Below, one piece after another: positions 25,974 to 33,915 of a stretch of DNA of 64,000 bases. The position numbers and the translations under genes are program-made. Position 1 is the first letter of the stretch. Each line of letters begins with the position of its first letter. The notes beneath the pieces were generated by a model. The model worked only from the letters and a program-made list of their open reading frames with translations. It did no database searches and was not told the origin of the DNA. Source of the stretch: Rhabdochlamydiaceae bacterium (lineage in GTDB: Bacteria > Chlamydiota > Chlamydiia > Chlamydiales > Rhabdochlamydiaceae); the NCBI GenBank assembly GCA_019745395.1, contig JAIETG010000020.1:51424-115423 (forward strand), given 5' to 3'.

Positions 25974-27596
25974 CTAGGAATTTGTTTTACCAAGAGGGAA
26001 AGTGGGGTGAGACACATCATTTGGATCTTCGAAGAATTTAGTGTCTAATCCATGGCTTTCGAGATCTAGCCCTATTGTAGCGTTTTTCCACGAAAATACA
26101 TTAATTAAATGCGTTGTAGCCTTATTGAGGCGGTCAACGCCTTCGAATATCGCTTTTCGTAAAGGTTTTTTTGCAAGGTAATGATCTACAGCAGAGTCTT
26201 TTTGATTGTTCATATGAGCTATGACATCAAATATCCGTCCATTTAGTTTGTTTTCTATTGTGGTCTGTAAATTCCGAAGCGTTGTATAGATAAAATCCTG
26301 AACTTCACCTTTTTTTTCCTTACCAATTGTAAGATCTGTTATTGAGTTTCTTATTTTGGATTTACTGTCATTGATGTCTTTAGACAATGTATCGCAAATA
26401 CCATTGAACACTTTACAGGCAAAATTTGTCTTTTCTTCAAAAGAAGAAAGCTCGTTAGGGGGATTGGTTAGCTCTGCGATTCTGCGAGCTTCTCTAGGAT
26501 GGTTGTAGTGTTGGACTGTAGCTGTAGGGGGTTCAGGAAATCGTAATCTGTCTATACCAGTATTGAAAATTGTCTGTGCTTTTTTAGCCACTTCGTCGCA
26601 TTCGGGATTTTTGTCGGGGTGTAACGCCAAAGATATATGGCGAATTGCCTTTTTTTCAGTGCTATTTTGTTTAAAGGCTTCGAGAAGATAGTTTATTTGC
26701 TGATCTTGCTCTTTTGGGGACATTGGGCTCAATTTACTTACAATGTCTTCAGCTAGTTTGCACTTGGTATCCGGATTTAAAGCAGATGGGATGACAATTG
26801 TGGGAGGCATTTTTGGAGGGGTATTTAATGAGACGTCTTTATTAGTAGGAAATATCGGAGCTTGCGGAGGGCTGAATAATCCATAAAATAGGTTTCCTAC
26901 AGTATAAAGAGAGTAGGTGGCATTAAACCCATGAACAAATGTATTTCTTGCAATTTCCCAGGTATGTTCTTTAGGGTTGGTTACTCGGAACGTCTTTTGT
27001 AATTCTTGAATAGCTCTTGGGACAGTGTGGATTGCTGCCATGGCGGATGTAAAGAATGTGCACGCTTGTATTTGGGGGTCATAGGCATGTTTTAATACTG
27101 CTAAAGTAAGCCACTTTGCTCCTACTATGATTGTGGAATTGATTGTGGCTTCGTAGCCGCGATTGCTGGCTATTCTTTCTAGTTGCATTATTTGATTTTG
27201 CCCAAAATAAGATTGAGCTAAAACAGCTCGGTGTTTTTCTAAGGTTTTAACTGCATCTGCTTGAACTTTCTCGGTTACGATATACAATTCTCCTAAGATC
27301 AGAGCTATTGTAGTAATTTTGCCGATGGTGCTAAGTAGCGGGGTTGAGTAGTTAAGGTAATCTAAAGTGGAAGATGTGGCTGCGGCGACGCCGCCGACGC
27401 ACATCAATATATCTGCAGTAGAGAGAGGAATAGGATCAACTTTTACGTTAGATTTGGATCCTGGAAGGGTTGTTTGATTCTGTGGTAATTTGAGCTCTCC
27501 ACTAGGTTGAGATTCAGGGGTGTTTACTTTGTGCATCTGTATCGCTGGTAATGTCGCGACTGTTGTGGAATTATTTTTTACAGCTAAGTTGCTCAT
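25974..27596 (-). CDS. Membrane protein with a J-domain-like HPD module
   Basis: This 540-residue protein is not a known family by name. Residues 1-60 are polar and Pro/Ser/Thr-rich. Hydrophobic segments lie near 62-76, 88-106, 155-170 and 222-242. A Pro-rich linker (243-275) follows. Residues about 305-352 look like the core of a DnaJ domain: helix II KKAIRHISLALHPDKN with HPD at 326-328, then helix III AKKAQTIFNTGIDRL. The rest is helical and soluble. HPD is the residue set that stimulates Hsp70 ATPase. It might recruit bacterial DnaK or, if secreted, host Hsp70. No G/F or zinc region is present, so it is not DnaJ. Confidence 0.7.
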   Translation of the reverse strand: MSNLAVKNNSTTVATLPAIQMHKVNTPESQPSGELKLPQNQTTLPGSKSNVKVDPIPLSTADILMCVGGVAAATSSTLDYLNYSTPLLSTIGKITTIALILGELYIVTEKVQADAVKTLEKHRAVLAQSYFGQNQIMQLERIASNRGYEATINSTIIVGAKWLTLAVLKHAYDPQIQACTFFTSAMAAIHTVPRAIQELQKTFRVTNPKEHTWEIARNTFVHGFNATYSLYTVGNLFYGLFSPPQAPIFPTNKDVSLNTPPKMPPTIVIPSALNPDTKCKLAEDIVSKLSPMSPKEQDQQINYLLEAFKQNSTEKKAIRHISLALHPDKNPECDEVAKKAQTIFNTGIDRLRFPEPPTATVQHYNHPREARRIAELTNPPNELSSFEEKTNFACKVFNGICDTLSKDINDSKSKIRNSITDLTIGKEKKGEVQDFIYTTLRNLQTTIENKLNGRIFDVIAHMNNQKDSAVDHYLAKKPLRKAIFEGVDRLNKATTHLINVFSWKNATIGLDLESHGLDTKFFEDPNDVSHPTFPLGKTNS

Positions 27597-27710
27597 GTTA
27601 AAGCCATTTGTTGATTAATTTACTGTAAAGAATACCAGGATTTTGCTTTTTTTTACACCATTAAATTTATTGTGTTTCTCTTTAAATTGTTAAGATGTTG
27701 AAATGTTTTA

Positions 27711-27740
27711 TTGTACATATTTTGGAAAGTTCAGTATATT
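27711..27740 (+). promoter_or_regulatory. Promoter of the amino-acid transporter leader
   Basis: TTGTAC (27711-27716) and TATATT (27735-27740) are separated by 18 bases. Transcription would start near 27747, 24 bases before the leader-peptide ATG. Confidence 0.6.
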
Positions 27741-27770
27741 GAGATTGTCTTTATAGCAAGGTAGATTTTT

Positions 27771-27839
27771 ATGAGTACATATTCATTTATTTCCATGTCA
27801 CTCTTTTCTATTTCTTGTTCACATCATCATCATATCTAA
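27771..27839 (+). CDS. Putative 22-residue leader peptide with four consecutive His codons
   Basis: A short ORF starts with ATG at 27771, six bases after AAGGTAG (27758-27764), and ends with CSHHHHI and a TAA stop. The four His codons (all CAT) lie two codons before the stop. It sits between a good promoter and a small hairpin with a T run, upstream of an amino-acid ABC transporter. This is the layout of amino-acid attenuation leaders such as that of the enteric his operon. I infer that histidyl-tRNA shortage could stall ribosomes here. No antiterminator helix was identified, so the mechanism is unproven. Confidence 0.55.
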   Translation: MSTYSFISMSLFSISCSHHHHI

Positions 27840-27855
27840 TTTTTTCTTCGTTTTT

Positions 27856-27890
27856 AAAAGCTAATGCTTTTTAGTTTTTAATTTTTTTTT
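27856..27890 (+). terminator. Putative attenuator hairpin upstream of the ABC transporter
   Basis: AAAAGC (27856-27861) pairs with GCTTTT (27866-27871) around a TAAT loop, followed by TAGTTTTTAA and nine T residues. The stem is short and AT-rich, so it is a weak candidate on its own. Its place 16 bp after the His-rich leader stop gives it meaning. Confidence 0.4.
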
Positions 27891-27924
27891 ATTTTTTATT
27901 TAAATTTTTATTTTTAAGGCTTCT

Positions 27925-28677
27925 ATGAAAAAAGTATTTTTTTTATGGGCTTTTGTATTTTCCTCTATTTGGGGACAAGAGCCGTTAGTCGTGGGGACAG
28001 CAAGTGGCTATGCCCCGTATGTGAGTTTAGATGCTCAAGGGCGTTTAGAGGGTTTTGATATCGATTTTGCTACAGCTTTAGCTCAGAAGTTGAATCGAAA
28101 GCTCGTCATTAAAGATTTGGGGAGTATGCCGAGCCTTTTACTGGCCCTGCAGCAAAAGAAGGTAGATGTCCTCATATGGGCGGTTTCTATTACAGAGGAT
28201 CGATGTAAAAAAATGGAGATGATCTATTATCAAGGAGAGAGGGTAACGCAAATGCCTTTTCTTTTTTGGAGGGAAATTCCTGAAGGAATTACTTCGATAG
28301 AAGACTTAGGCAAAAATCCTAAATACGTAGTGAGTGTTGAAGCGGGATCTTGGCAAGAGGGGGTATTAAAAAAATATCCTAAAGTAGTTTCTAAGCAAGT
28401 GGAAAAGGTTCCAGATGCAATGCTAGAGATTCGCTATGGAAAATCTTTTGCTGTTATGGTCGATCCTTCCCTTGTTAAAAAGTTGACATCTCAGTATCCC
28501 GAGTTGAGAGTTCTCTCTCTTCCTTTAAAGATAGAGGATGTTTGTTTAGGAAATGGGATTTGCCTTCGTAAAGACAATGCAGTTCTTATTCAAGAAATGC
28601 AAAAAGCAGTAGATGAGCTTACTCTTGAAGGCAAGGTTTTAGATCTAGAGCAGAAATGGAAGATAGGTGGATCATGA
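27925..28677 (+). CDS. Amino-acid ABC transporter substrate-binding protein (ArtJ/HisJ-like)
   Basis: This is a periplasmic binding protein of the polar amino-acid family (SBP_bac_3), 250 residues. The signal peptide is MKKVFFLWAFVFSSIWGQ. GTASGYAPYVSLDAQGRLEGFDIDFATALA fits the family N-terminus, and DVLIWAVSITEDR matches the usual sGMSITpeR ligand motif. Specificity is not certain. Chlamydia ArtJ binds arginine, and the His-codon leader upstream here raises the possibility of histidine. It forms an operon with the overlapping permease and ATPase genes that follow. Confidence 0.92.
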   Translation: MKKVFFLWAFVFSSIWGQEPLVVGTASGYAPYVSLDAQGRLEGFDIDFATALAQKLNRKLVIKDLGSMPSLLLALQQKKVDVLIWAVSITEDRCKKMEMIYYQGERVTQMPFLFWREIPEGITSIEDLGKNPKYVVSVEAGSWQEGVLKKYPKVVSKQVEKVPDAMLEIRYGKSFAVMVDPSLVKKLTSQYPELRVLSLPLKIEDVCLGNGICLRKDNAVLIQEMQKAVDELTLEGKVLDLEQKWKIGGS

Positions 28678-29336
28678 ACTACGATCTATTTTCCCGTTGC
28701 TGGCCATTGCTTTGGCAAGGGGCGCAAATGAGCGTCCTGCTTCTTGTGTTTTCTGCTTTTTTAAGCTTTGCTTTAGGTCTTGTTTTTGGGGTTTTTTCTT
28801 GCAATCGTTTGAGAATCCCCATCGTATCTGAAGGGATTGAAGCAATTACTTTTATCTATAGAGCTGTTCCTTTTTACGTGCAGCTTTTGTTGTTGTATTT
28901 TTGCTTGCCAGATCTTTTAGGCTGGAATTTGCAGCCATTTCAAGCCTCTGTCTTGTCTTTAGGAATGTGCTCTTCTGGATATGTTGCGCACATTGTGCGT
29001 TCTGGGATGAATTCTATTCCTGCAGCGCAGTGGGAGGCTTCCTTTAGTTTAGGATATGGGAGGTGGAAAAGCTTGCAGGCGATCATTTTTCCTCAGATGT
29101 TTCGAAATGCACTTCCCGCTTTTACTAATGAATTGGACTCTTTATTGAAAAGCTCTGCCATTGTTTCTTCTATTGGGCTTTTGGAGATCACTCGAGCCGG
29201 TATGAATCTGGTCAGTCGAGAGTTAGAGCCGGTTCCCATCTATTTGTTGGTAGCTCTTTGGTATCTTTGTCTGTCTGCTATCTTTAACGCTTTTATGAGA
29301 ATTTTAGAAAGGAAAATGAGATTATGTTACTTGTAA
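28674..29336 (+). CDS. Amino-acid ABC transporter permease
   Basis: This is an inner-membrane permease of the HisM/GlnP type, 220 residues, with about five helices. The EAA-type loop is seen at AQWEASFSLGYGRWKSLQAIIFPQMFRNALPAFTNE, and the segment LDSLLKSSAIVSSIGLLEITRAG is typical of polar amino-acid permeases. The start at 28674 (ATGA overlap with the upstream stop, AGGTGG upstream) is preferred over the longer frame from 28656. Confidence 0.93.
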   Translation: MNYDLFSRCWPLLWQGAQMSVLLLVFSAFLSFALGLVFGVFSCNRLRIPIVSEGIEAITFIYRAVPFYVQLLLLYFCLPDLLGWNLQPFQASVLSLGMCSSGYVAHIVRSGMNSIPAAQWEASFSLGYGRWKSLQAIIFPQMFRNALPAFTNELDSLLKSSAIVSSIGLLEITRAGMNLVSRELEPVPIYLLVALWYLCLSAIFNAFMRILERKMRLCYL

Positions 29337-29995
29337 AAAACCTCTCGGTTATTAAAAAACAAAAAGTCATTTTGCAGGGAGTTTCTTGTGGCATCTCTAG
29401 ATCAAAGATCACGCTCCTTTCAGGGCAAAGTGGGTCTGGAAAAACAACGCTTCTTCGGTGTTTGGCTCAATTAGAATCTAGCTACTTGGGAGAAGTTTCT
29501 TATCAAGGACGGAGTTTGTGTCATTTACTGCCTCAAGAAAGGGCGCAACTTTTGGGATTTGTCGCTCAATCTTATGCTCTATTTCCTCATATGAGCGCTC
29601 TGAACAATTGCATGCATCCCTTGCGAGCTTTGTATGGTTATAGCAAAATGGATGCGAAGAAAAAAGTGGAGGAAATCTTAATCCGTTTACAAATGGAGAG
29701 ATATGCCGCTCTTTACCCTCATCAGCTATCTGGGGGGCAACAGCAAAGGATTGCTATTGCAAGAGCTTTGGTTTTAGACCCGCTTTTTTTACTTTTAGAT
29801 GAACCTACTTCTGCTTTGGATCCAGAAAATACAGATCGGCTTGTTGCTATTTTACAAAAGCTGCAACAAGAAGGGAAAGGTATTATTGTGGCAAGCCATG
29901 ATAGAGCTTTTGCGAAAAAGATTGCAGATAGGGCTTTTTTTTTAGAAGGGGGAGTATTAACAGAAAAAACAGGAGGTCTTGATAAGACCTCCTGA
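29324..29995 (+). CDS. Amino-acid ABC transporter ATPase
   Basis: This is the ATPase of the amino-acid importer, 223 residues. Walker A GQSGSGKTT, signature LSGGQQQR and Walker B LFLLLDEPTSALDP are present, with an H-loop VASHDRAFAKK. It overlaps the permease by 13 bp. Its last codons form one arm and most of the hairpin that terminates the convergent dnaK transcript, an unusual sharing of coding and terminator sequence. Confidence 0.94.
   Translation: MLLVKNLSVIKKQKVILQGVSCGISRSKITLLSGQSGSGKTTLLRCLAQLESSYLGEVSYQGRSLCHLLPQERAQLLGFVAQSYALFPHMSALNNCMHPLRALYGYSKMDAKKKVEEILIRLQMERYAALYPHQLSGGQQQRIAIARALVLDPLFLLLDEPTSALDPENTDRLVAILQKLQQEGKGIIVASHDRAFAKKIADRAFFLEGGVLTEKTGGLDKTS
29964..29994 (-). 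terminator. dnaK operon terminator inside the convergent ABC ATPase gene
   Basis: CAGGAGGTCTT (29970-29980) pairs with AAGACCTCCTG (29984-29994). On the minus strand six T residues follow (A run at 29964-29969). The whole hairpin lies within the last codons of the + strand ATPase gene. Confidence 0.85.
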
Positions 29996-30008
29996 CTATA
30001 GAAAAGGA

Positions 30009-31913
30009 CTACTTGCCTTCTTTATCCAAGATCTCTACATCGGCATCTTCGATGTCGGGTTTAGCATTGGAAGTGGAAGACGGAGCTTCTTGCTGTTGAG
30101 GGGAGGGGCCTGCATTTTGCATGGACTCTCCGATCTTTTGCATGTGCTCATTTAACGCATCCATTGCAGATCTGATCTGTGAAGAATCTTTTGTCTCCAC
30201 AGCTTTTTTCAAAAGATCGATTTTGGATTGTACGTCTTGTGCGATCTCTGCAGGAATACGATCTTTGTATTCTTTTAGCGATTTTTCTGCGCGGAAGATG
30301 AGAGCTTCAGCTTCGTTGTGAGTCTCTACTTCTTCCCGTTTTTTCTTGTCTTCTTCTGCGTGTTCTTCGGCGTCTTTCAACATGCGTTTGACTTCGTCTT
30401 CAGAAAGACCAGATTTGGCTTCGATACGGATTTTTTGTTCTTTGCCAGTTTTGGTATCTTTCGCAGAAACATGCAAAATTCCGTCTGCATCGATATCGAA
30501 ACATACTTCGATCTGAGGCATTCCTCGAGGAGCTGGAGGAATGTCTGATAGATCAAAACGCCCGATCTCTTTGTTGTCTCTGGCCATTTTGCGCTCTCCT
30601 TGGAGGACGACGATAGTAACGGCCGGTTGGTTATCTGCAGCAGTTGAAAATACCTGTTTTTTCTGAGTAGGTATTGTTGTGTTTCTTTCTACAACAGGAG
30701 TGAAAATGCCTCCCATTGTTTCAATTCCTAACGTAAGAGGAATAACGTCCAGTAGCAGAACATCTTTGACATCTCCTGCTAAGACAGCTCCTTGGATAGC
30801 TGCGCCAATTGCGACGACTTCATCAGGATTTACTCCTTTATGAGGCTCTCTTCCGAAGATCTCTTTGACTTTTCTTTCTACTGCAGGCATACGGATCATG
30901 CCCCCAACTAAGATCACTTCATCGATCTGTTCTTTGGTAAGGCCCGCATCTTTCAGAGCTTTCAAGCAAGGTTCTACTGTGCGTTCTATGAGGTCATGCG
31001 CTAAGGTTTCTAATTTAGCTCGAGTAAGGGTTAGAGCCAAATGCTTAGGTCCTGTTGCATCCATCGTGATGAACGGTTGGTTGATTTCTGTTGTTTGTGT
31101 TCCAGAAAGTTCGATTTTAGCTTTTTCAGCTGCATCGCGCAATCTTTGCAGGGCCATTTTGTCTTTGCTTAAGTCAATGCCGTTGTCTTTTTTAAACTCA
31201 TCGAGCATCCAATGCAAAATCACATTGTCAAAGTCATCTCCTCCGAGATGAGTGTCTCCATTCGTAGAAAGAACTTCAAAAACTCCATCTCCAATTTCTA
31301 GGACGGAAATATCAAACGTCCCTCCTCCTAAGTCAAACACAGCAATTTTTTTGTCGTGTTGCTTGTCAAGTCCGTACGCTAGAGCAGCCGCAGTTGGCTC
31401 TGGGATGATCCTTCTAACTTCAAGTCCTGCAATTCTTCCTGCATCTTTTGTCGATTGCCTTTGGGAATCGTTAAAGTATGCTGGAACGGTAATTACAGCT
31501 TCGGTAATTTTTTCTCCTAAGTATGCTTCTGCAGTTTCTTTCATTTTCAAAAGAACTTGCGCTCCGACTTCTTCTGGAGTAAGTGTTTTGCCATCGACTT
31601 CAAAAACAGCATCGCCATTGCTTGCTGCAACGACTTTATAGGGCACTGTTTTGATTTCAGATTGAACTTCTGTGAACTTGCGTCCAATAAAGCGCTTAGC
31701 TGAATAGATGGTTTTTTCTGGGTTGGTTACTGCTTGTCTTTTTGCGGGAACTCCGACAAGTCTTTCACTGCCTTTGTAGGATACGACGGAAGGAGTTGTT
31801 CGAGCTCCTTCAGCATTTGCGATAACGACAGGGACTCCGCCTTCCATAATAGATACGCAGGAGTTTGTGGTTCCTAAGTCAATTCCGATGATTCTACTTT
31901 TTTTTGCTGACAT
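30009..31913 (-). CDS. dnaK: Hsp70 chaperone DnaK
   Basis: DnaK is the ATP-driven Hsp70 chaperone, here 634 residues. [14 protein letters not shown] opens the ATPase domain; [33 protein letters not shown] ([16 protein letters not shown]) and [14 protein letters not shown] follow; [14 protein letters not shown] marks the linker to the substrate domain. The C-terminus ends in [15 protein letters not shown], close to the conserved EEVD-like tail of bacterial DnaK. It is the last gene of hrcA-grpE-dnaK, four bp after grpE, and is presumably controlled by HrcA at the CIRCE-like sites upstream of hrcA. Confidence 0.99.
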   Translation of the reverse strand: MSAKKSRIIGIDLGTTNSCVSIMEGGVPVVIANAEGARTTPSVVSYKGSERLVGVPAKRQAVTNPEKTIYSAKRFIGRKFTEVQSEIKTVPYKVVAASNGDAVFEVDGKTLTPEEVGAQVLLKMKETAEAYLGEKITEAVITVPAYFNDSQRQSTKDAGRIAGLEVRRIIPEPTAAALAYGLDKQHDKKIAVFDLGGGTFDISVLEIGDGVFEVLSTNGDTHLGGDDFDNVILHWMLDEFKKDNGIDLSKDKMALQRLRDAAEKAKIELSGTQTTEINQPFITMDATGPKHLALTLTRAKLETLAHDLIERTVEPCLKALKDAGLTKEQIDEVILVGGMIRMPAVERKVKEIFGREPHKGVNPDEVVAIGAAIQGAVLAGDVKDVLLLDVIPLTLGIETMGGIFTPVVERNTTIPTQKKQVFSTAADNQPAVTIVVLQGERKMARDNKEIGRFDLSDIPPAPRGMPQIEVCFDIDADGILHVSAKDTKTGKEQKIRIEAKSGLSEDEVKRMLKDAEEHAEEDKKKREEVETHNEAEALIFRAEKSLKEYKDRIPAEIAQDVQSKIDLLKKAVETKDSSQIRSAMDALNEHMQKIGESMQNAGPSPQQQEAPSSTSNAKPDIEDADVEILDKEGK

Positions 31914-31917
31914 AGTG

Positions 31918-32475
31918 TTATTCCTCTATGGATTCTTGATTAATTGTTTCTTGAAGAGGGGCCTTTTTTTTGGACACCTTAACTCGAGCGGGTCTAATAA
32001 CTCTCGACCCGCTTTTATATCCCTTGGTATATTCTTGCAGGATGACGCCATCTAGGCAGTCTTCTGATTCTTCTACTTCTACAGCATCGTGAAGGTGAGG
32101 ATCAAAAGCAGTTCCCTTGGAAGTGAAGGGAGCGATCCCATTTTGGGAAAGTACATCTTTAAACTGCTCTAGGATCATTTCAAATCCGCGGACCCAATTG
32201 ATCGTTTCTTGAGACATGCCTTGAGTGTGTTTGAGAGCATTTTCTAAGTTGTCCATTGGCATGAGGAAGTCTGAGATAACATTGTCTATGGAAAAACGCA
32301 TCATATCTTGCTTTTCTTTTTGCAGTCTTTTTCTCGTGTTTTCCATCTCTGCTAGGAGTCTCAGATATTTGTCTTTGTATTCCTCTGTCTCATTCTTGAT
32401 CGGTTCCTGCGATGGAATGTCGAACGTTGGATCCTCTTGAGGAGATGGGTCTTGTTCTGTCATGTTTTTACTCAT
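31918..32475 (-). CDS. grpE: Nucleotide exchange factor GrpE
   Basis: GrpE releases ADP from DnaK. The 185-residue protein has an acidic N-terminus, a long helix ([28 protein letters not shown]) and the C-terminal beta-rich part ending [18 protein letters not shown], the usual GrpE signature. The start at 32475 (ATG overlapping the hrcA TAA stop by eight bases) is preferred; the ATG at 32463 is also possible, while the frame is open further up inside hrcA. Confidence 0.97.
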   Translation of the reverse strand: MSKNMTEQDPSPQEDPTFDIPSQEPIKNETEEYKDKYLRLLAEMENTRKRLQKEKQDMMRFSIDNVISDFLMPMDNLENALKHTQGMSQETINWVRGFEMILEQFKDVLSQNGIAPFTSKGTAFDPHLHDAVEVEESEDCLDGVILQEYTKGYKSGSRVIRPARVKVSKKKAPLQETINQESIEE

Positions 32476-33607
32476 TTTCTTGGGGTTTATTTTCGACAAG
32501 CAGTAAAGCTTGCCGGTTAAAATCTAACTGGGCTGAATTGGGTCTTCTGTAACTGATTTTGAATTTGTATAAGCTTTGAGTTAGCGAAGAGCTGATCATT
32601 TCAGAGGCTGTTTGCATCAAAGCGAAAAGTTTTTTGTAAGAAACTCTATTAGGGCACAGAATTCCCAGACTTCCTACGGCATTCTGATGAATGTAATAAG
32701 GAATGCTAATGACGCTACACGATGCGGCATGTGAAGAAAAAGAAGAGAGTTCTTCACCGATCCAATACGTAAGCTCTTTTTTCTGACAGCACTGCGTAAG
32801 AAGGGCTTGTAGTGCGGCGTTGTTTTCAAATAGAGCAAGCCCGTTGGCTAGGCTTGATGCGTCGTTGAAATCAAGATAATGCAGCATCTTGGAAAAACCC
32901 GTTTTAATGAGGTCGTTACAAGAAAAGTTGGAGTAGCCAACGATGTGTCTTAGCATCGCTTCATTGTAAAAAGAAAGGGCTCTTTTTTCTTCGTCATCTG
33001 AAAGAGTCGGCTTATCAAGGCCCGTGATCTTCCAGCGAAAAAACTGTTCGATTCTTTTGATGTCAAAAGAGCTGAGCTTTTTATCGGTATAAAGAGCTTC
33101 TGTATGTACGCTTCCGAAATCGGTAATAAAAACACAAAGAAGCCGGTGACTGTCGATGGAGATCATTTTGACTTCGAGCACAAAATCTTGATCGAATCTG
33201 GGAAGAGAAAGGAAAACAGCCCCTTGAGATAGGTCTGATAGGGTTTCTGCGCATTTTTGTAAATAAGAGTGAAGTTCTCTAGTCTCTTGAAGAAGAGATT
33301 GCCCTAAAGCTTTTTTTTCTTTTTCTTCTAAAGAAAAAGGAGGGGTGAGAGAGTCTGCATAGATCTTATAAGCGATATTTGTTGGAATTCGTCCACCGGA
33401 AGAGTGTTGCTGCTTTAAGAGGCCTTGCTCTTCTAATTTGCTGAAATAGTTGCGAAGAGTAGCTGAGCTAAAAGTTTCAAATCCTTGCTCTTGAAGCGTT
33501 TGAGATCCTACGGGCTTTCCTGTTTTTAGATACAACTCTACCAAGCCGATGAGAATCAGCTTTTCTCGTTCATCTTTGCTAGGCTTTTTAGGGGGCAGGT
33601 TTTTCAA
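32468..33607 (-). CDS. hrcA: Heat-shock repressor HrcA
   Basis: HrcA binds CIRCE operators and represses heat-shock genes. The product has 379 residues, starting with a winged-helix domain (LYLKTGKPVGSQTLQEQGFETFSSATLRNYFSKLEEQGLLKQQHSSGGRIPT) and ending with a longer C-terminal tail, a trait also known in Chlamydia HrcA. The start codon is TTG, preceded by GGAGAG seven bases upstream, and that ribosome-binding site lies inside a CIRCE-like repeat. It heads the hrcA-grpE-dnaK operon and so regulates itself. Confidence 0.97.
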   Translation of the reverse strand: MKNLPPKKPSKDEREKLILIGLVELYLKTGKPVGSQTLQEQGFETFSSATLRNYFSKLEEQGLLKQQHSSGGRIPTNIAYKIYADSLTPPFSLEEKEKKALGQSLLQETRELHSYLQKCAETLSDLSQGAVFLSLPRFDQDFVLEVKMISIDSHRLLCVFITDFGSVHTEALYTDKKLSSFDIKRIEQFFRWKITGLDKPTLSDDEEKRALSFYNEAMLRHIVGYSNFSCNDLIKTGFSKMLHYLDFNDASSLANGLALFENNAALQALLTQCCQKKELTYWIGEELSSFSSHAASCSVISIPYYIHQNAVGSLGILCPNRVSYKKLFALMQTASEMISSSLTQSLYKFKISYRRPNSAQLDFNRQALLLVENKPQENE

Positions 33608-33608
33608 A

Positions 33609-33635
33609 GTAGCACTCTCCGGCTTGGGTTGCTAA
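33609..33635 (-). promoter_or_regulatory. CIRCE-like operator 1 (in hrcA leader)
   Basis: On the minus strand TTAGCAACC, nine bases, then GAGTGCTAC. Compared with consensus TTAGCACTC-N9-GAGTGCTAA, the first arm matches at 7 of 9 positions and the second at 8 of 9, with exact spacing. It covers the ribosome-binding site of hrcA. Confidence 0.85.
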
Positions 33636-33658
33636 ATTTCTCTTTAATAATACTTGTG

Positions 33659-33687
33659 AGTATATCAATCGATCGTCGAAAAGGCAA
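33659..33687 (-). promoter_or_regulatory. Promoter of the hrcA-grpE-dnaK operon
   Basis: On the minus strand TTGCCT (33682-33687) and TATACT (33659-33664) are separated by 17 bases. The promoter lies between the two CIRCE-like elements. Confidence 0.7.
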
Positions 33688-33693
33688 GAAAAA

Positions 33694-33720
33694 TTAGCAG
33701 TCAAGGCTGTTGACTGCTTG
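33694..33720 (-). promoter_or_regulatory. CIRCE-like operator 2 (upstream of the -35)
   Basis: On the + strand TTAGCAGTC, nine bases, then GACTGCTTG. The arms are complementary at 7 of 9 positions and the N9 spacing is exact. It resembles CIRCE less than operator 1 (the last arm bases differ) and lies seven bases upstream of the -35. Confidence 0.6.
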
Positions 33721-33839
33721 AATCGATTGTTATCTTGTTTATTTTTAATGTTTTGTGGTCTGTGTTTTTATTGTTTGGATTTGTAAGTGAAGAGGATTTT
33801 TGAGTGTCTGGGTAGATTTAGGTAGATGCTTTGATCTGC

Positions 33840-33882
33840 TAGATTCTCTATGCTAGTGTTTTTAAGTAGCATAGAGAATCTA
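33840..33882 (-). terminator. Long hairpin downstream of the surface-protein gene
   Basis: A perfect 16-bp inverted repeat (33840-33855 with 33867-33882, 11-nt loop) lies 33 bp past the stop at 33916. There is no clear T run on the minus strand, so it may act as an RNA-stabilising 3' stem as much as a terminator. Confidence 0.6.
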
Positions 33883-33915
33883 TGGATTCTATCTTTCTAG
33901 AGTTTCCGAACTGGA

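Noticed and set aside
27771..27839. Reading the CAT repeat as only a simple-sequence slip
   Set aside because: A four-unit CAT run could be chance, but its frame, ribosome-binding site, stop and place between promoter and hairpin favour a leader peptide; kept as a finding with stated doubt.
30865..31641. Two long + strand frames (128 and 129 codons) opposite dnaK
   Set aside because: They arise from the codon bias of dnaK and are shadows of a certain gene.
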